Assembly: GCF_014647975.1 (NCBI RefSeq)
Contig: NZ_BMQF01000008.1
Span: 186,001 to 250,000 of the forward strand
Reading direction: 5' to 3'
DNA from: Streptomyces fumigatiscleroticus
GTDB taxonomy: Bacteria > Actinomycetota > Actinomycetes > Streptomycetales > Streptomycetaceae
Length of the DNA: 64,000 nt
The notes under the pieces are model-generated. The model worked only from the letters and a program-made list of their open reading frames with translations, had not been told where the DNA came from and searched no databases. The position numbers and the translations under genes are program-made. Below, piece after piece: positions 42,957 through 52,642 of the stretch (positions are counted from its first letter, which is position 1; the number at the start of each line of letters is the position of its first letter).

Positions 42957-42986
42957 TTGACAGTACGCCGTCAACCTGCTTGGAAT
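42957..42986 (+). promoter_or_regulatory. promoter of the CBM2 gene
   Basis: TTGACA at 42957-42962 and TGGAAT at 42981-42986 with an 18-base spacer, a good sigma-70 (HrdB) promoter. The operator at 42990 overlaps the expected start of transcription. Confidence 0.8.
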
Positions 42987-42989
42987 GGA

Positions 42990-43003
42990 TGGGAGCGCTC
43001 CCA
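42990..43003. promoter_or_regulatory. canonical CebR box TGGGAGCGCTCCCA
   Basis: A perfect 14-base palindrome identical to the known CebR operator of streptomycete cellulase and cellobiose genes. It begins 4 bases after the -10 element of the CBM2 gene promoter, so a bound repressor would block transcription start. Confidence 0.9.
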
Positions 43004-43041
43004 CACCCATCCCTTCACTGCCTTCCCCCCAGGAGGCGCGC

Positions 43042-44211
43042 ATGCCCACCCCGTTGCTCCGCTCACTCTCCCGGCCCTGGACGGTGGTCGCGGCCGCGTT
43101 CGCGCTGGCCGTGTCGCTCCTTGTCGCGGTGCCCGCGAACGGCGCCGGCGCGGCGACCGGATGCCGGGTCGACTACACCGTCAACGAGTGGTCCGGCGGC
43201 TACACCGCCCAGGTGCGCGTCACCAACCTCGGTGCCGCGCTCAGCGGCTGGCGCCTGACCTGGACCTACGACGGCGACCAGCACATCACCTCCGCCTGGA
43301 ACGCGAACGTCACCCAGACCGGCCAGTCCGTGACCGCCACCGACGCGGGCTGGAACGGGGCCCTGCCGAGCGGCGGCACCGCCGAGTTCGGCCTCCAGGG
43401 AACCTGGAGGTCCGCGGACCCGGTACCCGCCGATTTCGCCCTCAACGGCGTGTCCTGCGGCGGTGACGGCACCACACCGCCGACCACGCCACCGACCACG
43501 CCGCCCACCACACCACCGCCCGCGACCTGCGGGGACGCCGTCCTCTGTGCGGACTTCGAGGACCAGAGCGGCCAGGTTCCGTCCGGGAACTGGCAGGTCA
43601 CCGCGCCCGACTGCCAGGGCACGGGCACGGTGGCCGTCGACACGGCGGTCGCGCACAGCGGCAGCAGGTCGCTGCGGGTGGACGGACGCGCCGGTTACTG
43701 CAACCACGCGTTCGCCGCCGCCACCGCCGACCTGTCGACGACCGGCCCGGTGCTGTACATCCGCATGTGGGTACGGCACACCACCGCGCTCCCGGCCGCA
43801 CACGTCGCCTTCGTGTCGATGCCGGACTCCTCCCAGGGCGGCCGGGCGCTGCGGATCGGCGGCCAGAACGGTGCCCTCCAGTGGAACCGGGAGAGCGACG
43901 ACGCCACGCTTCCCGCGCAGAGCCCGGCCGGGGTGGCGCTGAGCAGGCCGTTGCCGACGGGGAGCTGGCAGTGCCTGCGGTTCGCGGTGGACACCTCGGC
44001 GCCCGGGCTCGACACCTGGCTGAACGACGAGCAGGTGCCCGGCCTGCACGCCGACGGCGTACCGACGCAGGACGTCGACCAGCAGTGGCTCTCCCGGACC
44101 ACTCCGCCGAGGCCGACGGCTCTGCGTCTGGGCTGGGAGAGCTACGGGACCGGCGACGACACCCTGTGGTTCGACGACGTGGCCGTCGGGTCCTCACCGA
44201 TCGGCTGCTGA
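43042..44211 (+). CDS. secreted cellulose-binding (CBM2) protein
   Basis: A 389-residue secreted protein. Signal peptide to about residue 38; CBM2 module at 40-137 with its paired cysteines (ATGCRVDYTVNEW to LNGVSCGG) and surface tryptophans; a TTPPTTPPTTPP linker at 143-158; then a 230-residue jelly-roll-like domain (CADFEDQSGQVPSGNWQV onward) with several cysteines. I cannot name a catalytic residue in the last domain; it may be a polysaccharide-binding or degrading module. ATG at 43042 follows AGGAGG. The CebR box in the promoter puts it in the cellulose/cellobiose response together with the transport operon 4 kb away. Confidence 0.85.
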   Translation: MPTPLLRSLSRPWTVVAAAFALAVSLLVAVPANGAGAATGCRVDYTVNEWSGGYTAQVRVTNLGAALSGWRLTWTYDGDQHITSAWNANVTQTGQSVTATDAGWNGALPSGGTAEFGLQGTWRSADPVPADFALNGVSCGGDGTTPPTTPPTTPPTTPPPATCGDAVLCADFEDQSGQVPSGNWQVTAPDCQGTGTVAVDTAVAHSGSRSLRVDGRAGYCNHAFAAATADLSTTGPVLYIRMWVRHTTALPAAHVAFVSMPDSSQGGRALRIGGQNGALQWNRESDDATLPAQSPAGVALSRPLPTGSWQCLRFAVDTSAPGLDTWLNDEQVPGLHADGVPTQDVDQQWLSRTTPPRPTALRLGWESYGTGDDTLWFDDVAVGSSPIGC

Positions 44212-44241
44212 CGGCGGGAAACCTCTTCGGCCGACGTGGCC

Positions 44242-44786
44242 TCAGCCCGTCATGTCCGCGCCTCGTCCGTCCCGGGTGCGCAGGAAGGAGGTGGCGGGCA
44301 GGGCGCCGCCGGGCGGGCGGGCGGCTTCCGCCGTGGCCGGCCGGGTGGACGGGGACAGTGATGTCCCGGGCGCGGTGTCCTGCCAGCTGTCGTCGGGGGC
44401 CTCCGTGACGTGGCCGAGTACCGTGTCCGTGCCGTTGCCCACGGCGATGTCGCCGTGCGGCGAGGCGGCGGCCGCCGGCAGGGCGAAGCCGGCGGCGCCG
44501 TCGCGGTAGGCGGTGTCGTCCGTCAGGCGGAGCCGGCCGGGGTTGTTCTCGTCGGTGAAGCCCGCTCCCCGGTTGTCTTGAACGGCGTTGGAGCGCACGA
44601 CGTGAGCCACGCGACCGGGACGTCGCCGCCCCCGAAGGAGAATCCGTCGCCCCCGCCCTCGATGGCGTCCCCGGGCCGCGCCGCCCGCACGGCGGCGGAC
44701 AGGGTGCCGTACGGGCGCAGGCGGCTGCCGTCGCCCCGGCCGGTGCCGGTGAGCACGGCGGTCGCGGCCCACATCAGCCACAGCAA
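44242..44786 (-). pseudogene. pectate lyase-like (right-handed beta-helix) protein, decayed
   Basis: Two frames carry the two ends of one protein. The first, from 44786, reads LWLMWAATAVLTGTGRGDGS and YGTLSAAVRAARPGDAI, the N-terminus of a PL9-type lyase with its signal. The second, ending at 44242, reads VVRSNAVQDNRGAGFTDENN and onward to the C-terminus. The frame changes around 44590-44660 and most of the catalytic helix (some 250 residues) is missing. It is a deletion plus frameshift remnant. Confidence 0.75.
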
Positions 44787-44932
44787 GCTGTTCTCACCGA
44801 GGTTCGGCGGTGTCCCCGGCTGACCGTCGCCGGCCGGGCAACATGCTCAGGAATGAACATGGCTCGGATGAACTCGGGGGTGCGCAGCTCTCGTAACACT
44901 GACAGAGCATCCTCATAGTTTGGAGCCATGCG

Positions 44933-47900
44933 TTGACACGGGAGCCCGGCAAGACAGAGGAACTGAACTGTTTCGACCTCGTCCACGAAGCCGAGGACTT
45001 CAGACAGTCGCTGGGACCGGGACTGGATGACTCCCAATGGCGAGAGGTCGTAGCGGAGGCGATACAGAACTTCACACGGCTCCACCCCGAGTTCTTGCGC
45101 GTTCAGCTCTCGGAAGCGGTTGGACGGACAGTCCCCGCTGGGACAGTGCGCGAGGTGTCCCGTGGGAACGTCGGCCGGACGCCACTCGAAAGCACAGGCG
45201 CCGGGGACATGGCCCGGCCTTCGACTTCTTCGGCCTCGGCAGAGGCAGGGCCTGATGCCGCGGAGAGGCCCACGGCAGACAGCGGACTGCACACGCCGAG
45301 TGCCCCTGGAACAACGGCTCCCGCCACACAGGCTGCCGCTCGTCCAGCCCGGCATAGCCGGAACGCCGCCACCGACATGGCCGGCACGTCACCGACTCGC
45401 GAGGGCGGTCCGTCCGGTGCGCGCGCCGGGAGGACGGCCGGGGTGGTCTCCGGAATCCTGGACGAGGCCGGCCTGGCCAGGGAAGTGGATGAGGCGGTTG
45501 CCGCGGTAGCGGAGAGTTCCGGTGAGGGGAAGTCCGCGCTTGCCCAGTCCTCGGTACTCGACTGCGTGGTGCTGGTTCAGGAGCTCACGCGCCGTCTGCA
45601 CCCTGCGCACCGTTGGCCTGACAGCTCTCCAGAGGCCGTGTTGGGTGGGGGAGTCCGAGCGGCTCGGGCGCTTGACGACGATGCCACCTGCCCCGCCAAT
45701 GCCGAGGAGCGTCTTGTCCGGGGTCCGGGCTGGAACCGGGTCGCCTCGTGGCAGGCACTCGAGACTGCGGTCAGCGCCGCGGGTGAGGGAACCACAGGCC
45801 TCGTGGTCGAGCGGCGCCCGAGCGGCATGGGCCATGCGTACGCTCTGCACCACACGAGCGATGGCATACGATGGATCGAGCTCCAGGGGCCCCCTGGCCA
45901 ACGCGTAACCCTTGAGCCGCACTTGCCGGCGCCTCTGCCCGGAACCAGGGCCGTCGTCATCGACGTCACGGGACGTGTTCGCGCCGAAGCCATGGACACC
46001 CAGCGAGACAGTGTCAGCCGACTCGCCGACGCGCTCCTCGACCCGCCCGCCCGGCCCGACCTCGTCGGCAAGATCGGCTTCGAAGTCGAATACCGCCACC
46101 CTGTAAAGGGCCCTGAAGACGTCGACCTCATCAAGAAGACACTAGCCACCCACACCTCAGGTGCCCGAATTGTAGGAGATGAGGAGAACTTCTTCCGGGG
46201 AATCGACGGACGGCTCTATACCGTGGAGCATACGCCAGAGGATCTCGAGGGATCGTACGAAGAGCTCTTCATTCTTGAATTCGTGTCGCCCCCTATGGCT
46301 GCTCTCCGTGAGGACACCGCCGCGCCGTCCCAGGAAAGCCAACTGGCGCTGCTTCGGCAATTCAGGCAGCGCCTTCGTGCCGTAGACACCCTCGATGCAG
46401 CAGTGTCCCTGTCGACCCTTCTCAGCCGTGAGCACGGCTGGGACATCACCAGTTGGGGCGAGGATGTATACGTGTATCCCGCCCCGCAGGGAACGGGGGA
46501 CTTCGGGTACGCACAATTCACAGTAGGTGTCCCGCTCGGTGGTCTGCAGGCCATGTTGGAATTGGCGGAGGAGCGGCTTGAGGTTTCCGACGTCAGGCCA
46601 ATTATGACGTCGGGTCGTGCGTACGGTATGAGCGTTGCGGCGCACTACGCAAGCATCGTGACCCGTCGCCAGGTGCGGCCCGAGGACGTCCCGTTCCTCA
46701 CGGATCTCATACACCTCGACGAACTAAGCGGCTACGCATGGCTCGTCTTCCTGCACGTGGTGGCGCGTCCCCTGTGGGTGCTCCACCTCGGAGGGGAAGT
46801 TGGTCTGGGGAAGAATCTGGTACCGACTCTACTGCGTCATCCCTTCCACACGGTCCGCGACGCACTCTCGCCCGCGATCCGCCACCACCTGAGTACTCAC
46901 GTCGACGTTCTCCACCGACTCTTCGAAGCCGAATTCCAGAAGCTTCTCGACTACTACGCACGACGCCAGCACACCTCTCCTCACGACGCACGGACAGCCC
47001 TCACCATCGGAGGGAGCCATGACACCCCTCGGGACTATCTCCACTACGCCCTCACGGGTTCTTCCCCGAACGGCGGATGGATATCTCAACTTGCCGCACT
47101 TGGCGCCGAAGACTACCTGAGGCTGGACTCCACCCGAGGCCTGAGCGGGATGGAACTGGTGCTCATCGAGTTCCGGAGCTACGCCATAGACTTCGATCTA
47201 CGGGATCCGCTGGGCAGGGAATTCGACATGAGCGACCAGGCAATCAGTGTGACTGCCCGGCAGCTCACTCAGGCCGTCGGCCACGCACACGCGCAGGCGA
47301 CCCGGTTCACTCAGTATTCCGGCATCTCGCACGCAACTGCGAATGACATCCTTGCCGATCCGCTTGTGACGACGCTGCAGTACTTCTTCACCCAGGCCGG
47401 CGACGTGCGAATCCCCGCTTCGGACGGAATTCGCCTTCCGGCGCTTACTGCCGCTGAGCGTTCCTTCCTGGCGGCGGCCATCGCCCGCCGCCACACCGGA
47501 ACCCCCCTTCCACACGACTTCCTGTCCCGGATTGCCGTCGTCGAACAACGGGTGGACACAGCGTTCGAAAGGTTTGAGGTCCCACGACGAATCGTCCCTG
47601 CACTTGAACTAGCACGGCAGGTTACCCAGGACGTCCGCCAGTCCGTCGTAGAGACCTTGCGGCAGGAGCAGGCACAGGCCGTGACGCAGCCACATGTCCC
47701 GGGGCAGTCGTATGGTGGGACTCCGGGCACGGCAGGTTCACGACGGAGTGCGCGGCCGTGGGAATGGGCTGGGCCGGTGGCGGATGTACCGCCGAGCGTG
47801 GTTCTGAGTCTTGATGAAAACCGCCCGGTCATTCCCAATGAAACGGACGGAACCGGTACAGCCCCTTCGATCATTCATCCTCTTCCGGCTGCGGGTGATG

Positions 47901-50900
47901 CAGAGACACCGACTGAAAGCCACCCAGCGGTCTCGTACGGCGAGGTCGATACCGACCGTTGGATTCCGTTCGGTGGTGACAGCGATACCTTTTCGTTCCA
48001 GCAGCGCCTTGACGGCGGTTTCGTTGTGTCTCTGTCGGGTGAACGTACGCGGGTCGCCTACTCCTGGAGTTGGCATCGCAACACGCTGGGCGGCGAGCAA
48101 TTGCGGTTGACCAAGCGCGTGCACTTGCAGGCAGTGAATGCCAGTGGGACAGAGATCGAGAACCTCAAGAGCGGAATGCAGCGGGTACTCAGCAGCCGGA
48201 TCAACGAGCCGGGTCATCGAGTGCCGGTACCCGGAATCTCCGCCAGTCCAGGGCCCGTCCTCCAGGTCGAGGTGCACTTCGTCGATCAGGCGGAGAACGC
48301 GCACGACGTGATTCAGGTACGCGCAGGTCGTCCGTCGACGGCCCGGGAGATGGTACAGAATGTCTGGTTCGCGAGTATCGAGCCAGAGGCATACGTGCAT
48401 GAAATCCTGCACGGACTCGGGATTTGGGATGATCAGGCACCGCCTCATGCGCTGCTGACGCCGGGCGGCCGCAACGAGCAGGAAGTCGGCGAAGACGAGG
48501 CCAGCTTCATGGGACCCTTCTCCGATGAGAACCTGAGGAAGAAACTTGTTCTGACGCCTGATCACCTGCGACAGATCGGTGCGGTCTTTGCGCCGTATGC
48601 CCAGGTGCCCGCGCCCGTTGCGGGAACAACGCCGTCGGTGGAAGCGGTGGACGGTGCCGCAGAGTTCGAACCTGCGGGCGGCGCATTGTCCGCGCACTTG
48701 CCCGGAGATACCCACCACCGCCCGGGAGCGGAACCGCTGGTGCCTGCGGAAGAACCGGCACCTTCAGTGCCTGCGATGCCGGAACCGCCTGCGGTGTTGG
48801 AGGAGCCGGCATCGCCTCCGGGGCACGCTGTTGATGTCGCGCCTCCGGTTGCGATTCCCGTTTCCGTTCCTGCTGCGAGAGCAGCGCGCGGCACGGAGGA
48901 AGAGGCGCGGGACGGTCTTGTCAGCTTCCTGGACGAGCCGCGTACGGTGATCCTGTCCGGCCAAGGCCCAGACACCGCACCCTCCGAGGAAGGGAGTGCC
49001 GTCTCCGGCGAGGCCACATCGATGGCTGTCGGCACCGTGCGGGAGCCTGTCGGCGCAGTCGCATCCCAGGACGGGACCGGCTCCATGGCGGTGTCGGAAG
49101 AGCCGGCCGTCGACGGGTCCGTGCCATCACCTTCCCGTACCCAGTCGGCAGGTGATGCGGTCGGCGCCTTCGACGGTTACAGCCTGTCGCCTGACCTTCG
49201 ATCAGCCGGTACAACGACCCATGATGGCGTCCAGAAGCCAGGTCCCGCCGATCCCGGCGCCGAGGCCTCGGCGCAACAGCACGTCGAGTCGTCCTCGAGC
49301 ACCCGAGCCGACCAAGGCACCCAGCTTCCAGGGCTGGCAGAGGCGCGGGCGCGCCTGGCCGGCCTTGACGAGCGGAAACGGAACGAACTGCTGGGTGATG
49401 CCGGCCGAATAATGGCCAACCGTCACAAGGCCCCTCCGATCGACCGCGAAGGTGTTGCTCCCGGATCGCCCGAAGAGGCCTATCTGGCGTTGCACCACGG
49501 CATCATGACTCTGATTGCCGACACTCTCCTTCGTGAACCACTTGGTGACTCGCCCCTGGAGGAGCATCCGGCTTGGCTGCTGTCAGAGCGGCTGCGACAG
49601 GAATACGGCACACATGCGACAAGCGGTGGCGTGGGGGGCATGCGACCTTTCATGTCACAAGGGACTGGTGGGCAGCATCAGGGCAGCTCGACCTCTGGAA
49701 GCCCGTCCGGACACACAACGACCGGGGGCGCGTCCAGTCGTCCACATGTGCCTACCACAGGCATGCCCGGCCCTTCACGCCTCCCGTACGGCCAGCCGTC
49801 CAATGCGTCGCACTACCCGACTGTCCACCAGGGTGTCGCGAACCACGGCCTGTCGGCGTACGGACCTCATATCGCGGCGACGTTCTCAGGAACCAACCGC
49901 GTCGCAGCATTCCGCCAGATCTCACCTGCCGTAAGTAGGTACGCGTCACGGACCGAGGAATCGGACGAAAACATCGAGAGTGAGCATTTCGACTTTTTGA
50001 CGGCGTACCCGCGGACGCCGGAAGGAGAGTTGTCGTCCGCCGCGACAGCTCATTACACAGCGCAAGCCAGTCGCTACTTCCGCCAAATGTACGCAGACGT
50101 GCTGAAGCATGCGGGTGTATCGCTCGAAAATCTCACGAGCGCACAGTTGCGGCAAGTGGTTGCACCCTACCTTGTCGATTACCCGGAACTGTCGACCTAC
50201 CTACATGCCACACAGCAGAACCCGAATGCCAGGGCGGACATCAACTCGCGGATACGTAGCGACAAAATGCAGCACGAAGGCGTTGAGTTGACCATCTACT
50301 ACATGATGGATGACGCGCTTGCCCAAGAGCGTGTGGGGGTACTGCGGCGCGGGATCACGATCCTGCGTGAAGCCGGATACACGCTGCCGAGCACACTGGA
50401 AGTCCTGCTGCCCAAATATCATCGTATTCTCCGAGTTGCTCTTGGGCCGGACGGGTTTCTGCAGATCGTTCCAGAAGACGTCACCTCCGACATACACAGC
50501 AGCACGCTTGCCGTATTCCAAGCCCCGAATCTTATGGTGATCACGGCGGCGGCTACCGTCACTTTCCCGGTGGACTACCGTACAGCGGAGGGAGACGGAG
50601 TCGATGACATGCTGGAGGAAGCAGCGGTCGGAACCATCCTCCATGAATTGCTGCACTGGCTGAACTTTTCACATTCGCCCGCCCGGTTCGTCGATCTGAA
50701 GTTGAGTACTTTTCGACAGTCCAGCCAGCAATTGGCGAGCTTGGTCAGCCCATATGCCACAACCAGCCCTGCCGAGTACGTTGCCGAGTACGGGCTCACA
50801 AAACTCTTGGGCCTTGCCTTCGCAAGACAACAAGAGCTCGATACTCTTTACGAAGCGTTCGGCGGTCCGCTGCCACGGCGTCCGGGTCGGGTTTCCGCAC

Positions 50901-52642
50901 CGCGTCCGACCGAGTCGCAGATGGCATGGCTACAGCAATACGTCGCTGCCTACCTCCTGGGCACAGGGCTCAACATCGAGCCGAACCGGCAACTAGTCGA
51001 AAACGCGCACAATAGCCTCGCACCATTCGATAAGTGGCGCCGTTTGACCGACCGTGTCGCACCACTGGCTGCGGTGATCAGCCGCATGGTGCGGAATCGC
51101 CCGTCGCAGCACACGGCCGGCGGTTGGGGCGAGCCAGTACCGGGTGTGGACTCCGCGTTGCGGACGGGTGACGGGCGAGGCTTCGGGGCATCGGTCGACC
51201 TGACCCAGGCCGAGCAGGACTCCCCTGCGCTGCGGGGCGCGCGCGCCCTGGTGCGCGTGCCGGAGGACGTGGAGCGGCCGGTGGCTTCGCGGAGGGAGGC
51301 GTCCCGGCTTCTGGCGCTGTTGCTGCACGAGGAGACGGTCCGGGAGCGGCTGCGGGATGCGGGCGCCCGGGTGATCGTTCTTCCCTCGGGCCGGAATCTG
51401 CCGGAGCTGCTGGATTCACCGCAGTTCGCACGGGCCGCCGGTGGGGGCGGGGAAACGGAACGGTGGCTGTCTGAGGAGCAGAGGCCATCTGCCGAGGTGC
51501 GGGGCTGGACGTTCGCCTCCCGCCCCGTCGCGGTCGTGAGCGAGGAGAATCTCCTGGGACTGGACGCAGCGGTGGGGCGTGTCCACCGTGAGGGCTACAG
51601 TTCGGCACTGCACGAAATGGCCCATCTCGTGCACCGGCACGGCCTGGGCGAGGAGCAGCGGGCCCTCATCCAGTCCCATTACGAGCGGCAGATCGCGGCA
51701 GGCGAGGCGGGACAGTGGGTGGACGGTCCGCTCACCAGCGCCGCCCGCGAGGGCGAGCGCAGCGGCAGCTACGCGTCGACCAGCGCGGAGGAGAACTTCG
51801 CGCAGACCGTGGTGGCCTACTTCGGTGCCAACCACGGTCTCGATCCGCGCACCGGCGGGGCGCGCAACAACGGCGCGGAGTGGATCAAGGAACAGCTGCC
51901 CGACCTCTACCGGCTCCTGGAGGAGTTGTTCGGCCCGCCGCCCGCGGAGCCACTGGTCGCGAACGCGCTCTCGGTGTCCGACCGTGACGATCTGGTGTGG
52001 GAGGCCCTGGCCGACCACACCACCCTCACCGAGTCCCCGCCACAGCCGGCGGCGTCCGCGGCCGGGCCTGATCCGACCACCGCAGGGGACGCGGCCCCCG
52101 GCCAAGCCACCGACTCCTCTCATGCCCAGCCGGTTGCCGGGACTTTCGCCGCGGACGCCATTGCAGCGCCGACACCGGTTGCCGACACCCCACCCGCCGC
52201 CCCGGCACCCGTGAGCGAACAGCCCTGGCGGCCCGGGCCGGGCGTCCAGCCGGGTGTCTCCTTGCCGGTGCGTGTCAACCGCTACAAGCAGTACTTCGAC
52301 GCCGCCGAGCTTGCCGGCCTGGATACCAAGGACCTGGTTGCGGCCGCCTCCGACCCGGCGAGAGGACCACGCCACCACACAGCCATACAAAAAGCCGTGG
52401 CCGACGCGGACGAGAAGATCCGCAAGCACATCAAGGCGTTGAGTCCGAAGGTCACGATGGCCAATGCCGACTTCCTGCTCACCCTCCCGAGCGATGCACA
52501 CCTTGGCGTATGGCTGAGCTTCGCCCAAGGACTGGCCAATTCCTTGGAACACCGCATCATCGCCATACTCCCGGGACGAACAAAAACAGGAGAACAAGTA
52601 ACGCTTGACATATGCCAGCAAACAGGAAGTCCGACGCGATGA
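44933..52642 (+). CDS. giant multidomain protein: papain-like, amidoligase-like and three metallopeptidase motifs
   Basis: A single open frame of 2,569 residues from a TTG at 44933 with GGAG 7 bases upstream; an in-frame stop at 44900 leaves no earlier start. Domains in order: a papain-like domain at about 200-330 with Cys211 (VLDCVVLVQEL), His301 (GMGHAYAL) and Glu316 (IELQG); an amidoligase-like domain at about 380-680 (IGFEVEYRH with Glu384/386, LEFVSPPM with Glu449); a metzincin-like site HEILHGLGIWD (His1156, Glu1157, His1160, Asp1166) with Met1193 in ASFMGP; a site HELLHWLNF (His1904, Glu1905, His1908) with glutamates 1948/1952; and HEMAHLVHRHGL (His2227, Glu2228, His2231) with Glu2286/2287. 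Long Pro/Ser/Ala-rich linkers separate them. No signal peptide or membrane segment. GC is visibly lower than the flanks from about 45.95 to 51.05 kb. It resembles the giant toxin-like proteins of streptomycetes; its role is unknown. Confidence 0.85.
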   Translation: MTREPGKTEELNCFDLVHEAEDFRQSLGPGLDDSQWREVVAEAIQNFTRLHPEFLRVQLSEAVGRTVPAGTVREVSRGNVGRTPLESTGAGDMARPSTSSASAEAGPDAAERPTADSGLHTPSAPGTTAPATQAAARPARHSRNAATDMAGTSPTREGGPSGARAGRTAGVVSGILDEAGLAREVDEAVAAVAESSGEGKSALAQSSVLDCVVLVQELTRRLHPAHRWPDSSPEAVLGGGVRAARALDDDATCPANAEERLVRGPGWNRVASWQALETAVSAAGEGTTGLVVERRPSGMGHAYALHHTSDGIRWIELQGPPGQRVTLEPHLPAPLPGTRAVVIDVTGRVRAEAMDTQRDSVSRLADALLDPPARPDLVGKIGFEVEYRHPVKGPEDVDLIKKTLATHTSGARIVGDEENFFRGIDGRLYTVEHTPEDLEGSYEELFILEFVSPPMAALREDTAAPSQESQLALLRQFRQRLRAVDTLDAAVSLSTLLSREHGWDITSWGEDVYVYPAPQGTGDFGYAQFTVGVPLGGLQAMLELAEERLEVSDVRPIMTSGRAYGMSVAAHYASIVTRRQVRPEDVPFLTDLIHLDELSGYAWLVFLHVVARPLWVLHLGGEVGLGKNLVPTLLRHPFHTVRDALSPAIRHHLSTHVDVLHRLFEAEFQKLLDYYARRQHTSPHDARTALTIGGSHDTPRDYLHYALTGSSPNGGWISQLAALGAEDYLRLDSTRGLSGMELVLIEFRSYAIDFDLRDPLGREFDMSDQAISVTARQLTQAVGHAHAQATRFTQYSGISHATANDILADPLVTTLQYFFTQAGDVRIPASDGIRLPALTAAERSFLAAAIARRHTGTPLPHDFLSRIAVVEQRVDTAFERFEVPRRIVPALELARQVTQDVRQSVVETLRQEQAQAVTQPHVPGQSYGGTPGTAGSRRSARPWEWAGPVADVPPSVVLSLDENRPVIPNETDGTGTAPSIIHPLPAAGDAETPTESHPAVSYGEVDTDRWIPFGGDSDTFSFQQRLDGGFVVSLSGERTRVAYSWSWHRNTLGGEQLRLTKRVHLQAVNASGTEIENLKSGMQRVLSSRINEPGHRVPVPGISASPGPVLQVEVHFVDQAENAHDVIQVRAGRPSTAREMVQNVWFASIEPEAYVHEILHGLGIWDDQAPPHALLTPGGRNEQEVGEDEASFMGPFSDENLRKKLVLTPDHLRQIGAVFAPYAQVPAPVAGTTPSVEAVDGAAEFEPAGGALSAHLPGDTHHRPGAEPLVPAEEPAPSVPAMPEPPAVLEEPASPPGHAVDVAPPVAIPVSVPAARAARGTEEEARDGLVSFLDEPRTVILSGQGPDTAPSEEGSAVSGEATSMAVGTVREPVGAVASQDGTGSMAVSEEPAVDGSVPSPSRTQSAGDAVGAFDGYSLSPDLRSAGTTTHDGVQKPGPADPGAEASAQQHVESSSSTRADQGTQLPGLAEARARLAGLDERKRNELLGDAGRIMANRHKAPPIDREGVAPGSPEEAYLALHHGIMTLIADTLLREPLGDSPLEEHPAWLLSERLRQEYGTHATSGGVGGMRPFMSQGTGGQHQGSSTSGSPSGHTTTGGASSRPHVPTTGMPGPSRLPYGQPSNASHYPTVHQGVANHGLSAYGPHIAATFSGTNRVAAFRQISPAVSRYASRTEESDENIESEHFDFLTAYPRTPEGELSSAATAHYTAQASRYFRQMYADVLKHAGVSLENLTSAQLRQVVAPYLVDYPELSTYLHATQQNPNARADINSRIRSDKMQHEGVELTIYYMMDDALAQERVGVLRRGITILREAGYTLPSTLEVLLPKYHRILRVALGPDGFLQIVPEDVTSDIHSSTLAVFQAPNLMVITAAATVTFPVDYRTAEGDGVDDMLEEAAVGTILHELLHWLNFSHSPARFVDLKLSTFRQSSQQLASLVSPYATTSPAEYVAEYGLTKLLGLAFARQQELDTLYEAFGGPLPRRPGRVSAPRPTESQMAWLQQYVAAYLLGTGLNIEPNRQLVENAHNSLAPFDKWRRLTDRVAPLAAVISRMVRNRPSQHTAGGWGEPVPGVDSALRTGDGRGFGASVDLTQAEQDSPALRGARALVRVPEDVERPVASRREASRLLALLLHEETVRERLRDAGARVIVLPSGRNLPELLDSPQFARAAGGGGETERWLSEEQRPSAEVRGWTFASRPVAVVSEENLLGLDAAVGRVHREGYSSALHEMAHLVHRHGLGEEQRALIQSHYERQIAAGEAGQWVDGPLTSAAREGERSGSYASTSAEENFAQTVVAYFGANHGLDPRTGGARNNGAEWIKEQLPDLYRLLEELFGPPPAEPLVANALSVSDRDDLVWEALADHTTLTESPPQPAASAAGPDPTTAGDAAPGQATDSSHAQPVAGTFAADAIAAPTPVADTPPAAPAPVSEQPWRPGPGVQPGVSLPVRVNRYKQYFDAAELAGLDTKDLVAAASDPARGPRHHTAIQKAVADADEKIRKHIKALSPKVTMANADFLLTLPSDAHLGVWLSFAQGLANSLEHRIIAILPGRTKTGEQVTLDICQQTGSPTR

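Noticed and set aside
44774..44929. Minus-strand ORF reading MAPNYEDALSVLRELRTPEF, overlapping the 5' region of the giant gene
   Set aside because: It looks protein-like for 40 residues and has an ATG, but has no clear ribosome binding site, no known family and lies in the promoter region of the giant gene. Not enough to call a gene.
45389..46155. Long minus-strand frames inside the giant gene
   Set aside because: They are antisense shadows; the plus strand has the recognisable papain-like domain and continuous coding over 7.7 kb.
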